Assembly: GCF_004341945.1 (NCBI RefSeq)
Contig: NZ_SMBP01000012.1
Span: 25,498-89,497, forward strand
Source of the DNA: Longicatena caecimuris
GTDB taxonomy: Bacteria > Bacillota_I > Bacilli_A > Erysipelotrichales > Erysipelotrichaceae
Direction: 5' to 3'
Length of the DNA: 64,000 bases
Below the pieces are notes generated by a model. That model saw nothing but the letters and a program-made list of their open reading frames with translations. It ran no database searches and was not told the origin of the DNA. Positions 53,190-61,975 of the stretch are shown here, one piece after another. Each line of letters begins with the position of its first letter. The stretch's first letter is position 1. The translations under genes were made by a program, and so were the position numbers.

Positions 53190-54086
53190 CTACTCAATAT
53201 ATTCTATTTCCGGATGAAATTTTTTACGCTGATGCATGCTTTTGCATAGGATCCTTATCTTTTTCCCTTTTCCTTTTCCCTTACTTTTAAGTATTCTGAC
53301 AATTTCTAAAAATGTCCGATAGTAAAACAGCAACATATTCAGCTTACCGCCTTCCAGCTTTTTTACATAATACATGTTTCGATACGCATAATTGTAGCGA
53401 AACAAACGATCACTGGATTCTGCTACGATATCGGTAGGGGTATTGCTGAGCATCTTATGGATGACCTTGCTGCGGGCAACAAAATAGCATGGATACTGTA
53501 AAGAGATGCGTTTGGTATACTCCGCATCATCCCCCCAAATAAAAAACTCTTTGATGGGAAGGCCTACCTTCTTAACGACACGCGATGGGATAAAGCAGGA
53601 TACAAATGAGCATTGTTTTACCTTTACGATGCCGTTTTCAAGATATGCACTGTCCTGTATCCAATTCTCATCTATGTTAGGAACATTCATGGCACAAGCA
53701 CTGCCATCAATCCATCTTACATCGCTGCATAAAAAACCAAAGTTCCCTTTAAGAATTTCTTTCGCCTTCAACAATTCATCCAAGGCATTCTCTTTGACCA
53801 TGGTATCATCATCCATGATCCAAACATAGTCATAGCCTTTTTCAACGCCCATTTTAACCCCTAATGAAAAGCCGCCGGCGCCTCCCAAATTTGCTCCTGT
53901 ATTGTGATACAGGATGTTATCCTTTTGTAAATAGTCAACGATATATTCTTTGGTGCCATCTGTACTTGCATTATCAATGATCAGGATGTCGAACTTGACG
54001 TTTTGCTGATGCAACAGATGCTCCAATGCCTCTTTTAATAATTTCTTTCGGTTATAGCTTACAATAACCGCAATAATTTTATCCAT
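53190..54086 (-). CDS. Family 2 glycosyltransferase, GlfT/rhamnosyltransferase-like
   Basis: I chose ATG 54086 (298 residues) because AAGGAG precedes it by about seven bases; an in-frame ATG at 54110 lacks a site. The protein has IIAVIVSYNRK at its start, IIDNASTDGT near residue 40, the metal/nucleotide motif VWIMDDDT near 90 and a conserved WGDDAEYTKR near 185. This arrangement is common to Galf- and rhamnosyl-adding GT2 enzymes. Given glf nearby, galactofuranosyl transfer is a reasonable guess; the acceptor is unknown. Confidence 0.82.
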   Translation of the reverse strand: MDKIIAVIVSYNRKKLLKEALEHLLHQQNVKFDILIIDNASTDGTKEYIVDYLQKDNILYHNTGANLGGAGGFSLGVKMGVEKGYDYVWIMDDDTMVKENALDELLKAKEILKGNFGFLCSDVRWIDGSACAMNVPNIDENWIQDSAYLENGIVKVKQCSFVSCFIPSRVVKKVGLPIKEFFIWGDDAEYTKRISLQYPCYFVARSKVIHKMLSNTPTDIVAESSDRLFRYNYAYRNMYYVKKLEGGKLNMLLFYYRTFLEIVRILKSKGKGKGKKIRILCKSMHQRKKFHPEIEYIE

Positions 54087-54109
54087 ACCCTGCTCCTTTA
54101 TCTTTAACA

Positions 54110-55069
54110 TTATACCATTTTATTTTTAAGATGAAATAGGCGTCGGGCAATTCCCAGGTGATTTTGTTTGATTGCCTTACAGATGCTTTGATACAATTTA
54201 CTGCGTTTCAGATAATAAGGATTCTTTTCCCAATTCGGAAAAAGATCATTCATATAATGAACAAACATCGCCATTTCTTCCTTTTTATGATGTGGTAACA
54301 GCCGTTCACCACTTTGATAAATAAGATTACTGATGCATATGTATTCAACTTCATCATGGTATCGCTGTATATCAAGCTGTTCTAGCATATAGGCAATGGC
54401 TGTTTTCATATCAAGCATCTTTGGATGATACATCTGCTGATTCATAATCGAATTGGTTCGTTGGCGATAATAATACAGCGGTTGCTGAAGATAATAGATG
54501 CGTTTCGCAAAATTGATGTACGCCCCAGTCGTTGCCCGATCTTCATACCAAATACCTTTAGGAAATGTGATGTGATGTTGTTTATACGCTTCTGTTTTGA
54601 CAATTTTATTCCATGCGGTCGGCTGCGTAAGCAAATATTGTCGATCACTTATAAACCCAGAATCACTGGCAAGCATGGTCACTGCTTTTTGTTGATGCTC
54701 ATCAAAGGAAATATAATCATATAGCACAACATCTGCCTGCGTCTTTTTTAAACATGTGAACAGTGCGAAGCAGGCATCCTCTCGCAAATAATCATCACTA
54801 TCTAAAAACATTAAATAGGTTCCTTTCGCAAAGCGTACCCCATAATTGCGGGCATCACTTAAGCCCCCATTTGTTTTTCGATGATATTCAAATATATCCG
54901 GATACAACATTGTATAGTGTTTTGCAATTGTTTGTGAATGATCACTGCTTCCATCATCTACAATGATTGCCTGCAGCATGATCTCGTTGCTTTGTTGGAT
55001 GATGGAATCCAAACAATCCTTGAGATATCGTTCTACATTATAGACCGGAATTATGATGGAAATATCCAT
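54110..55069 (-). CDS. Family 2 glycosyltransferase
   Basis: The start is placed at ATG 55069 (MDISIIIPVYN) because the longer frame up to 55126 only extends into the upstream polymerase gene. The 319-residue protein has IIIPVYNVERYLKDCLDSI, AIIVDDGSSD near 36 and LMFLDSDDYL near 87, the usual EpsJ/CpsJ-like GT2 signature, plus a helical C-terminal half. It adds one sugar to the lipid-linked repeat unit; donor unknown. It overlaps the polymerase gene by 32 bases. Confidence 0.85.
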   Translation of the reverse strand: MDISIIIPVYNVERYLKDCLDSIIQQSNEIMLQAIIVDDGSSDHSQTIAKHYTMLYPDIFEYHRKTNGGLSDARNYGVRFAKGTYLMFLDSDDYLREDACFALFTCLKKTQADVVLYDYISFDEHQQKAVTMLASDSGFISDRQYLLTQPTAWNKIVKTEAYKQHHITFPKGIWYEDRATTGAYINFAKRIYYLQQPLYYYRQRTNSIMNQQMYHPKMLDMKTAIAYMLEQLDIQRYHDEVEYICISNLIYQSGERLLPHHKKEEMAMFVHYMNDLFPNWEKNPYYLKRSKLYQSICKAIKQNHLGIARRLFHLKNKMV

Positions 55070-56372
55070 AGGTTTCACCGCTTTTCTTTCTTTCCTTCTG
55101 ATAGGTGATAAGCAAAGCCACACCAAATAGAATAGAAATGATCGGGCAAATGCTTTCCCCCTTCATTTCATAAATGATAAATAAAATAGGTAATAAGAGC
55201 AGAAGTCTATGCAAATGCACCGGTAAACAGCGCTTATATTCAAACAATAAACTACCTAGCAAAGTATAGCGAAGCATTTGAAAACCAATGCCGCCAAATA
55301 AAACAGCACGGAAAAGGCCTACATCCGTTCCCATATAATATAATCCATCCGCATCCGTATAATAGCCATCACCTAGCAAAAGCGTCTTACCATTTGGTGT
55401 AAAATACATTTCTTTTAGCGATTGAGTAGATGTTGTGGAAAAACTGCCTTGCTCAGAATAATTGATGAAGGATTGAAAAACCCAACGCAGCCATACACGC
55501 ACTTGTTCGGATAAGAGAAAGGCTATGGAAAGCATACCGCAAGTTATCACCATCATAAGCAATAAGCGTTTCCACAGCATTCGTTTTTTCATCCATAAAA
55601 CAACAAAAAGCAGAAACACATAGATAGCTGTTACAGCGATTCCGATACGACCATAGAAAAAGTTTCCAAGGATAACGATCATCAATAAGATCGTATGGAA
55701 AGTAAAACTTTGTTCCTGTTGCAAATAGATGATATAGCACAGAAACATAGCAGCCAAGGAACAACGCAAGGTATAGGTAAAGCCGGAAAACCCACACCAT
55801 CCAAATCTTGTGATATACGATGGTAAATAAGCTAATCGAATCGTATTTTCATCCGCCTTATTCAATTGCAATAAAAGATCACGCAAACCAGGAATCGCAA
55901 TGATCACACACGTGCCCAAGATATACATACAGGTTGCTAACACAAAGTATTTCATAAATAAAAGATAATCTCCTTCAGGAGAAATGTAGCGGATAAAAAT
56001 AAGAAAAAGAAACAGGATTTTCAGCCCTTCCTTACCAATCTGCAAAATGCGAATCAAAAAGTAAGAAAAATCATATGTCTGATAAAGACAAGGCAATACC
56101 AAACTAAGCAGCGCCATGAACAAGATGGCACCCAAATAGTACTTTAAACAGCTTCGCATACAGATACGAATACAATCTATGACCCACTCATAATGATAGC
56201 ACAGATAAAGAAAAGGAATGCCATAATACAACAGATAGCATAGCCATTCGATATCTTCCCATACGGTACTGTAATAAAAGAGAGTTGACAGTAACAGATA
56301 GCCAAGATTGATCTTTTTCAGCTCTTTCATCCTATCTGTTTTTGTCCACCATGCTCTTAACGCATTCATCAT
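55038..56372 (-). CDS. wzy: Polysaccharide polymerase (Wzy-like)
   Basis: The 444-residue protein has about ten to twelve membrane segments and a large outer loop (about 295-360, including YSEQGSFSTTSTQSLKEMY and GKTLLLGDGYY) typical of O-antigen/capsule polymerases. Sequence conservation in this family is poor, so the call rests on topology, loop position and its place among glycosyltransferases and Wzx. AAGGAGGGG lies nine bases before the ATG. Confidence 0.82.
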   Translation of the reverse strand: MMNALRAWWTKTDRMKELKKINLGYLLLSTLFYYSTVWEDIEWLCYLLYYGIPFLYLCYHYEWVIDCIRICMRSCLKYYLGAILFMALLSLVLPCLYQTYDFSYFLIRILQIGKEGLKILFLFLIFIRYISPEGDYLLFMKYFVLATCMYILGTCVIIAIPGLRDLLLQLNKADENTIRLAYLPSYITRFGWCGFSGFTYTLRCSLAAMFLCYIIYLQQEQSFTFHTILLMIVILGNFFYGRIGIAVTAIYVFLLFVVLWMKKRMLWKRLLLMMVITCGMLSIAFLLSEQVRVWLRWVFQSFINYSEQGSFSTTSTQSLKEMYFTPNGKTLLLGDGYYTDADGLYYMGTDVGLFRAVLFGGIGFQMLRYTLLGSLLFEYKRCLPVHLHRLLLLLPILFIIYEMKGESICPIISILFGVALLITYQKERKKSGETYGYFHHNSGL

Positions 56373-56377
56373 ATGCT

Positions 56378-57349
56378 TTACCCCTCCTTATGAGGATGTA
56401 TCTTGCAATACATGCGATCACTTATGGTAAATAAACAGACCTTCGCCTTGTTTTTTAATGATTTTGCTTTCCCTTTAACAAATTGCTTATTGCGTATGCC
56501 ATCATATGCCGATTGATAAACACCCGCTTTGGCATACATATATAAATATTTTTCCAACAGACTTTCCATCAGATAAGAGCGCAATGGCGCTTCTTCTTTT
56601 TGATAGATAAGCGATAATTCCGTTAAGGTTTCATAAAGATCTTTTACGTTTTTATATAACTTCTTATTCGTCGTAATTGAATTTTCTCTTATCATATAAC
56701 GATAATAACAATGATCAATGGCAATGATGGAAGCAGCCTTTAGAAAAGCTCTTGGAGTGAACTGTTCATCTTCATGTAAGATACCGCTTTTAAAGGTCAA
56801 TGCATTTTCCAAAAGAAAGGCTCTTCGATACACATTCATTACCGCTGCCATATGCATACTGTGATGTTTTAATTCTTGTAGTAAAAAAGTCCTGCCATCC
56901 ATTTCTTCATACAATCGCTGATGGCTGTGTCTGCAATAGCTTTGTGTTGTGGAAGTGATGATGTTCATATCCGTGACAATGATATCATAGGAATGCTGTT
57001 TGATGATTTCATACAATGGAAGAAAGGCATCGGTTGCTAAGGCATCATCCGAGTCTAAAAAGAGAATATAGCTGCCTTTTGCCTTTGATATGCCCTTATT
57101 GCGTGCCATGGACAATCCCTGATTGGATTGATGAAACACCCTTACCTGCTCATATTGTTGTGCAAGCTGATCACATAAAGCACCTGAAGCATCCACAGAA
57201 CCATCATCAATCAAAAGGATTTCATAGGCCTCCACAGGAAACGCTTGCTGCAGCACACTGGCAACACAGTTTTCCACATACTTCTCTGTATTGTACACCG
57301 GGATAATGATCGAAAAGACAAGGTTATTGCATTCTTCGTTTTCGCTCAT
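56378..57349 (-). CDS. Family 2 glycosyltransferase
   Basis: ATG 57349 is chosen because GAGG lies eight bases before it; a GTG at 57358 directly abuts that site. The 323-residue protein has FSIIIPVYNTEKYVENC, LLIDDGSVDASG near 44 and ILFLDSDDAL near 92, matching the EpsJ-like GT2 group. It overlaps the upstream gene by 26 bases, indicating translational coupling. Donor and acceptor are unknown. Confidence 0.85.
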   Translation of the reverse strand: MSENEECNNLVFSIIIPVYNTEKYVENCVASVLQQAFPVEAYEILLIDDGSVDASGALCDQLAQQYEQVRVFHQSNQGLSMARNKGISKAKGSYILFLDSDDALATDAFLPLYEIIKQHSYDIIVTDMNIITSTTQSYCRHSHQRLYEEMDGRTFLLQELKHHSMHMAAVMNVYRRAFLLENALTFKSGILHEDEQFTPRAFLKAASIIAIDHCYYRYMIRENSITTNKKLYKNVKDLYETLTELSLIYQKEEAPLRSYLMESLLEKYLYMYAKAGVYQSAYDGIRNKQFVKGKAKSLKNKAKVCLFTISDRMYCKIHPHKEG

Positions 57350-58130
57350 CTGCGACACCTCGTTTCATTGTTTTCACTAGATAGCCAATTGTTTTATCAT
57401 ACGTTTTATGATGACGCAAGGCATCCTGTAAAATTAAAAAAGGATAAAATCTTCTGCTCATAACATAATATAGCAATCCTTTATCTAAAAAATATTTTTC
57501 ATCATAGCCGTGAAACCAAGAGGATGCTCTTACCTCTGTCAAAGTCGCAATCGTTATGGGTAATGCATAAATATGCAAGCCAGCTTTTAAACAACTGTTT
57601 AAAAATAACGTATCTTCGCCATGCGCATGGGCACAACCACCCCCAAAACAAAGATTGAATAAAATGCCTCTGGTCTGTATGCTTGTTCTTTTAACAGCCA
57701 TACGGGCAGCGCCAAAACGCATGAAGTTAAAGTAATTGACTTTAAATGGCTTTTGAATTTTATATCTGCTTGATGTTTCTTCCTCTAAATTAAAGAGGAT
57801 GACATCCGCATCCGGATATGTTTGAAATGCATCCTTAACTATGTTTTCATATCCATCCACATAGACCAGATCATCATCACCAAATAAACAATACTCTGCC
57901 TTAGTTCTCATCAATAAGTTATTTCGATTCAATCCGACACCGCGTTCATTAAAATTGTATACAATATATGAACCTCCCGATGCTTGAATGGTATCGATGC
58001 GATTTACTTCACACTGATTTCCGATACACGCTGCACTTTGTATATGCATTTGCTGCAACAATGCTTCTGGATTTTTACAATTCACGGTCGTGATTAACAC
58101 TTCCACTTTTTTATCACTCATCGCGGCCAT
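57324..58130 (-). CDS. GT2-like glycosyltransferase of capsule loci
   Basis: The 268-residue protein starts at ATG 58130 or ATG 58121, both inside the end of the dehydrogenase gene. It has VEVLITTVNCKN, an unusual GVGLNRNNLLMRT segment near 85 and the metal-binding FGDDDLVY near residue 101. It lacks the standard IDDGS motif of its neighbours. Such GT2-related proteins occur in Wzx/Wzy loci and are presumed to add a repeat-unit sugar. Confidence in the exact activity is low. Confidence 0.72.
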   Translation of the reverse strand: MAAMSDKKVEVLITTVNCKNPEALLQQMHIQSAACIGNQCEVNRIDTIQASGGSYIVYNFNERGVGLNRNNLLMRTKAEYCLFGDDDLVYVDGYENIVKDAFQTYPDADVILFNLEEETSSRYKIQKPFKVNYFNFMRFGAARMAVKRTSIQTRGILFNLCFGGGCAHAHGEDTLFLNSCLKAGLHIYALPITIATLTEVRASSWFHGYDEKYFLDKGLLYYVMSRRFYPFLILQDALRHHKTYDKTIGYLVKTMKRGVADERKRRMQ

Positions 58131-59280
58131 AAATATCTCTTGTATACACCTTTTCTTTTACATCTTGCAGCTTTTCATCTAAACGGTTGACCACAATGAC
58201 ATCGCTCATCGCTTTAAAGCGTTCTAAATCACGTTCTAGCGGTAATCCATGCAGCTTACTTTCTTGCATCGTTGGCTCGTATATCAAAATATCAGCATGT
58301 TCTCTTAATAATTCAATCACATCAAAGATGGCAGATTTGCGGTAATTATCAGAATCTTTCTTCATCGTCAAACGATAAATGCCAATCGTTTTCGGATGTT
58401 TTTGAAGAATTCTATTGGCGATATGATGTTTTCTTGTATCATTGGCATCGACAACAGCCGTAATGATATTGTTTGGTACACCAGCAAAGTTTGCTTTTAA
58501 TTGTTTGGTATCTTTTGGCAGACAGTAACCGCCATAGCCAAAAGATGGGTTGTTATAATGATTCCCGATGCGTGGATCTAAACCGATGCCATGAATGATC
58601 TGCTGAGTATTCAACTGATTGATTTCACAATAGGTATCGATTTCATTAAAAAATGCCACACGCATTGCCAAATAAGTATTGGCAAATAATTTAATTGCTT
58701 CGGCTTCGGTAGGCTGAGTTAAGAGCACCGGCACATCCTTGACACAAGTGCTTTCTTTCAACAGCTCCGCAAAAATCCTTGCTTCTTCGCTTTGCTCTCC
58801 CACAACGATACGTGATGGATATAAGTTATCATACAAAGCTTTGCCTTCGCGTAAAAATTCAGGAGAAAACAGAATACGCTGTGTCTGATATTTTTCTCTG
58901 ACTTTTTTGACATATCCTACCGGTATCGTTGATTTGATAACAATGCTGCCATGTCGGTTATATGCGAGTGCCTCTTCGATTACACTTTCAACGGCACTTG
59001 TATCAAAGTGATCTTGTTGATCATCATAATTGGTCGGTGTTGCAATGACAATGTAATCAGCATCACGATAGGCCTCTTGCGCATCATTGGTTGCTCTTAA
59101 ATGCAATTCTTTTTCTTGAAAATAAGTTTCCATTTCTGCATCTTTAATCGGCAATATGCGATGATTGATCATATCCACCTTTTCCGGAAGGATATCATAA
59201 GCAACTACCTCATGTTTTTGAGATAAGAGAACCGCAATGGAAAGTCCCACATATCCCGTACCGGCAACGGCAATCTTCAT
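58114..59280 (-). CDS. ugd: UDP-glucose 6-dehydrogenase
   Basis: The 388-residue protein has the NAD-binding GTGYVGLSIAVLL (residues 7-19), the conserved IATPTNYD near 76, EFLREGKALYDNLYPSR near 146 and the catalytic cysteine in GYGGYCLPKDTKQL near 255. It oxidises UDP-glucose to UDP-glucuronate and gives the polysaccharide a likely negative charge. No epimerase to galacturonate lies in the window. It overlaps the next gene by 17 bases and the previous by four. Confidence 0.95.
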   Translation of the reverse strand: MKIAVAGTGYVGLSIAVLLSQKHEVVAYDILPEKVDMINHRILPIKDAEMETYFQEKELHLRATNDAQEAYRDADYIVIATPTNYDDQQDHFDTSAVESVIEEALAYNRHGSIVIKSTIPVGYVKKVREKYQTQRILFSPEFLREGKALYDNLYPSRIVVGEQSEEARIFAELLKESTCVKDVPVLLTQPTEAEAIKLFANTYLAMRVAFFNEIDTYCEINQLNTQQIIHGIGLDPRIGNHYNNPSFGYGGYCLPKDTKQLKANFAGVPNNIITAVVDANDTRKHHIANRILQKHPKTIGIYRLTMKKDSDNYRKSAIFDVIELLREHADILIYEPTMQESKLHGLPLERDLERFKAMSDVIVVNRLDEKLQDVKEKVYTRDIYGRDE

Positions 59281-60047
59281 AGTCTGATCTCCCTCCTTTT
59301 TTTATTATAAAAATAAACAAAAACATTACAAATTGTATAATACAGGCTCTTTATTGCATGATAGTTCATGATGTTACGATACAGACGATAATGATACTTC
59401 AGCAATTTTACTTTTGATCCTGAAGATAAGGAACGTTCAACAATGCGATAGTACGCTAAGTCCTCATCCAATAAGCGACCCCATTGGCATTTTTCTAATA
59501 TTTTCAGCCATAATGCATCATCATTGCGTTTATCTAATCGCTCAATTTGAATCAAGCCTACTGCTTTGGCATGATACATGACACTTAAACAACCGATGGA
59601 GCAGCCTAATAAGGCTCTATGAAAGGAAAGTTTTTCTGGTGCGATCCTGCGAATATGTAACGCTTGTCCTGCTTCATCTATTAAGGAATAATGGTGATAA
59701 CAAAAGGCTACTTGCGCTTCTTTCATAAAAGCCAGTTGCTTTTCTAGCTTCTCTGGTTTCCATAGATCATCTGCATCCAGAAATGCGATATAGGCTCCCT
59801 TCGCTTCCCTTATTGCCTTATTGCGGGCAAGGGATGCTCCGCCTTTTTCCGGTAATATGAAAAATTTGATTCGGGCATCTTGGGCTGCAAATGCCTTTAC
59901 GATTTCTACCGTATTGTCCGTAGATAAATCATCGACAATGAGCATTTCCCAATGTTCATATGTTTGCGCCTGTACGCTTTTAATTGTTTCTGCTATAAAG
60001 TTTTCTCCATTGTAGGTTGGCGTTACAATGGATATCAAATCTTTCAT
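59277..60047 (-). CDS. Family 2 glycosyltransferase
   Basis: ATG 60047 (256 residues) is preferred over GTG 60056 because AAGGGTGA lies just upstream of it. The protein has ISIVTPTYNGENFI, MLIVDDLSTDNT near 36 and AFLDADDLW near 90, typical of the small GT2 group that adds the second sugar in capsule loci. The short length and position behind the priming transferase fit that order of action, which is inference. Confidence 0.85.
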   Translation of the reverse strand: MKDLISIVTPTYNGENFIAETIKSVQAQTYEHWEMLIVDDLSTDNTVEIVKAFAAQDARIKFFILPEKGGASLARNKAIREAKGAYIAFLDADDLWKPEKLEKQLAFMKEAQVAFCYHHYSLIDEAGQALHIRRIAPEKLSFHRALLGCSIGCLSVMYHAKAVGLIQIERLDKRNDDALWLKILEKCQWGRLLDEDLAYYRIVERSLSSGSKVKLLKYHYRLYRNIMNYHAIKSLYYTICNVFVYFYNKKRREIRL

Positions 60048-60059
60048 ATTACTCACCCT

Positions 60060-60755
60060 TTACTTCTTACATACCGCAATGATCGTTTGAAAACATAATT
60101 GTAAATCATAAAAAAAACTGAATTTTCTTAAATAATCTAAATTGTATTGCATCTTTTTAGGTAAAATAACGCTTTGATAAGCCTTATCTATTTCCTGCTC
60201 ACTATACGCAGATAATATCTTTTCTTCATCTTTGAAGCGAATACTTGCTAATGAGGTAATACCTGCCGGCATTAATAAAGTCGCATACATCTCCTCGTCA
60301 TAGCATTCCACATACTTAAGAACTTCGGGACGTGTACCCACAAATGTCATATCACCTTTTAAAACATTCACCAGCTGTGGCAATTCATCCAAACGATATT
60401 TTCGTATCTTTTTTCCTATTTTGGTAATACGCATATCATTTTGCGTAGTTACCAATGCTCCCATTTGCTCACCATGATCTGTCATTGTACGAAATTTATA
60501 TATGGTAAATGGTCTATAGAACTGTGTTATGCGTGTTTGCCGATATAAAACAGGACCACAAGAATCCCTTTTAATTAAGATCGCCAGGATCAAAAAGAGC
60601 CAAGATAAAACAACAAGCAGCACGACTGACAGACAAATATCAAATACTCTTTTCCATAGCAGACTTGCTGTTTTCTTTTTTATTATATCATAATAAGGCA
60701 ATACCTTATCATTCTTCATCTTTTCAGGCAAATCCTCCCATTGCTTTAACCGCAT
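60060..60755 (-). CDS. Priming phosphosugar transferase (bacterial sugar transferase, PglC/WcfS-like)
   Basis: The 231-residue protein has an N-terminal membrane-associated helix (about 38-62). The catalytic core of monotopic phosphoglycosyl transferases follows: KRVFDICLSV, RQTRITQFYRPFTIYKFRTM (split over 82-101), RKYRLDELPQLVNVLKGDM near 127 and VGTRPEV near 148. It places the first sugar phosphate on undecaprenyl phosphate. The late segment SIRFKDEEKIL resembles members used for 2-acetamido-4-amino-2,4,6-trideoxyhexose initiation, and the two preceding genes would make that sugar. It overlaps the aminotransferase gene by ten bases. Confidence 0.9.
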   Translation of the reverse strand: MRLKQWEDLPEKMKNDKVLPYYDIIKKKTASLLWKRVFDICLSVVLLVVLSWLFLILAILIKRDSCGPVLYRQTRITQFYRPFTIYKFRTMTDHGEQMGALVTTQNDMRITKIGKKIRKYRLDELPQLVNVLKGDMTFVGTRPEVLKYVECYDEEMYATLLMPAGITSLASIRFKDEEKILSAYSEQEIDKAYQSVILPKKMQYNLDYLRKFSFFYDLQLCFQTIIAVCKK

Positions 60756-61975
60756 GTATATTCCTCCAACACCTCTTTATAATTGCGGATAATATATTCC
60801 ACCTGCCCATCCTGTAAAGAACTATATAGAGGCAGGGTGATTTCATTTTCATACAATTCACATGCATTTGGATAATCTTCCCTTTTAAAACCTAAATGCT
60901 GATAGGCGCTTAACATTGGCAATGCCTTATAATGCACATTGCAGCTGATTCCCCTTTCAGCCATTGCCATAATAATCTCATTGCGCTGTTGTTCACGGAT
61001 GCCTTTGATTCTTGTTATATATAAATGTCCGGAGGATTGATGATTGGCATCCTTATGATTTAATAAGAAAATGTTTTCACTTTTTAAGTGTTGATTATAA
61101 TATTGAATGATTTCATGTCGGCGTGCCAACATTGCATCATAGCGACGTAATTGCGCTAACCCTAATGCCGCATGCAAATCCGTCATATTACATTTAAATG
61201 TCGGCGCAACAATATCATATTCCCAAGCACCTGATTGGTTTTTATGCAATGCGTCCTTCGTCTGCCCATGCAAAGACAATAATTGATATTGCTGATAAAT
61301 CCACGCATCCGCAAAACCAGGCACCGGTTTCCAAGTGACAGCTCCTCCTTCCGCAGTCGTTAAATTTTTAACCGCATGAAAGGAGAATATTGTAAAATCT
61401 GCCCAATTCCCTGCTTTTTTACCCTTTTTCACTGCCCCAAAACCATGTGCACAATCCGCTATGATGATGGGTTGTGTAAATGCTTTTTGGATAGGCTTGC
61501 TTGGCGTATAAAAGTGGCGGACTTTCGCTATTTCTTCATAAAGTTTTTCATAGTCACATAAGACACCACCCAAATCCACAGGAATGATGGCTTTTGTCTT
61601 TTCATTCACAGCCGCTGCAACGCGGGCATAATCCATTTCAAAGCTATCTTTGGCCATATCGATCATAACTAAAGTAGCACCGACATGACAAATTGGGCTA
61701 CAGGTTGCGGTATACGTATAGGCGGGAACGATAACTTCATCTCCTGGACCTATCCCTAATAAATATAAGGTCATTTCTAATGCGGATGTCGCTGAATTCA
61801 AACAGACAGCACGCTTTGTTTCACAATATGCAGCAATTCCCTTTTCCAATTCCTTTGTTTTTGGACCGGTCGTAATCCAGCCTGATTTCAACGTATCAAT
61901 TACTTCCTTTATTTCACTTTCCGTAATATCGGGTGGTGAAAATGGAATATTCATTTTTTTCAAGTTCTCATTCAT
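60746..61975 (-). CDS. UDP-4-keto-sugar aminotransferase (PglE/WcfR-like)
   Basis: The 409-residue DegT/DnrJ/EryC1 enzyme has WITTGPKTKELE, NSATSALEMTLYLLGIG near 58-74, IADCAHGFGA near 172 and the PLP lysine in FSFHAVKNLTTAEGG near 205. Enzymes with this FSFHAVKN signature aminate UDP-2-acetamido-4-keto-2,4,6-trideoxyglucose at C4. No acetyltransferase of the PglD type lies in the locus, so the amino group may remain free. It overlaps the preceding dehydratase by four bases. Confidence 0.9.
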   Translation of the reverse strand: MNENLKKMNIPFSPPDITESEIKEVIDTLKSGWITTGPKTKELEKGIAAYCETKRAVCLNSATSALEMTLYLLGIGPGDEVIVPAYTYTATCSPICHVGATLVMIDMAKDSFEMDYARVAAAVNEKTKAIIPVDLGGVLCDYEKLYEEIAKVRHFYTPSKPIQKAFTQPIIIADCAHGFGAVKKGKKAGNWADFTIFSFHAVKNLTTAEGGAVTWKPVPGFADAWIYQQYQLLSLHGQTKDALHKNQSGAWEYDIVAPTFKCNMTDLHAALGLAQLRRYDAMLARRHEIIQYYNQHLKSENIFLLNHKDANHQSSGHLYITRIKGIREQQRNEIIMAMAERGISCNVHYKALPMLSAYQHLGFKREDYPNACELYENEITLPLYSSLQDGQVEYIIRNYKEVLEEYTCG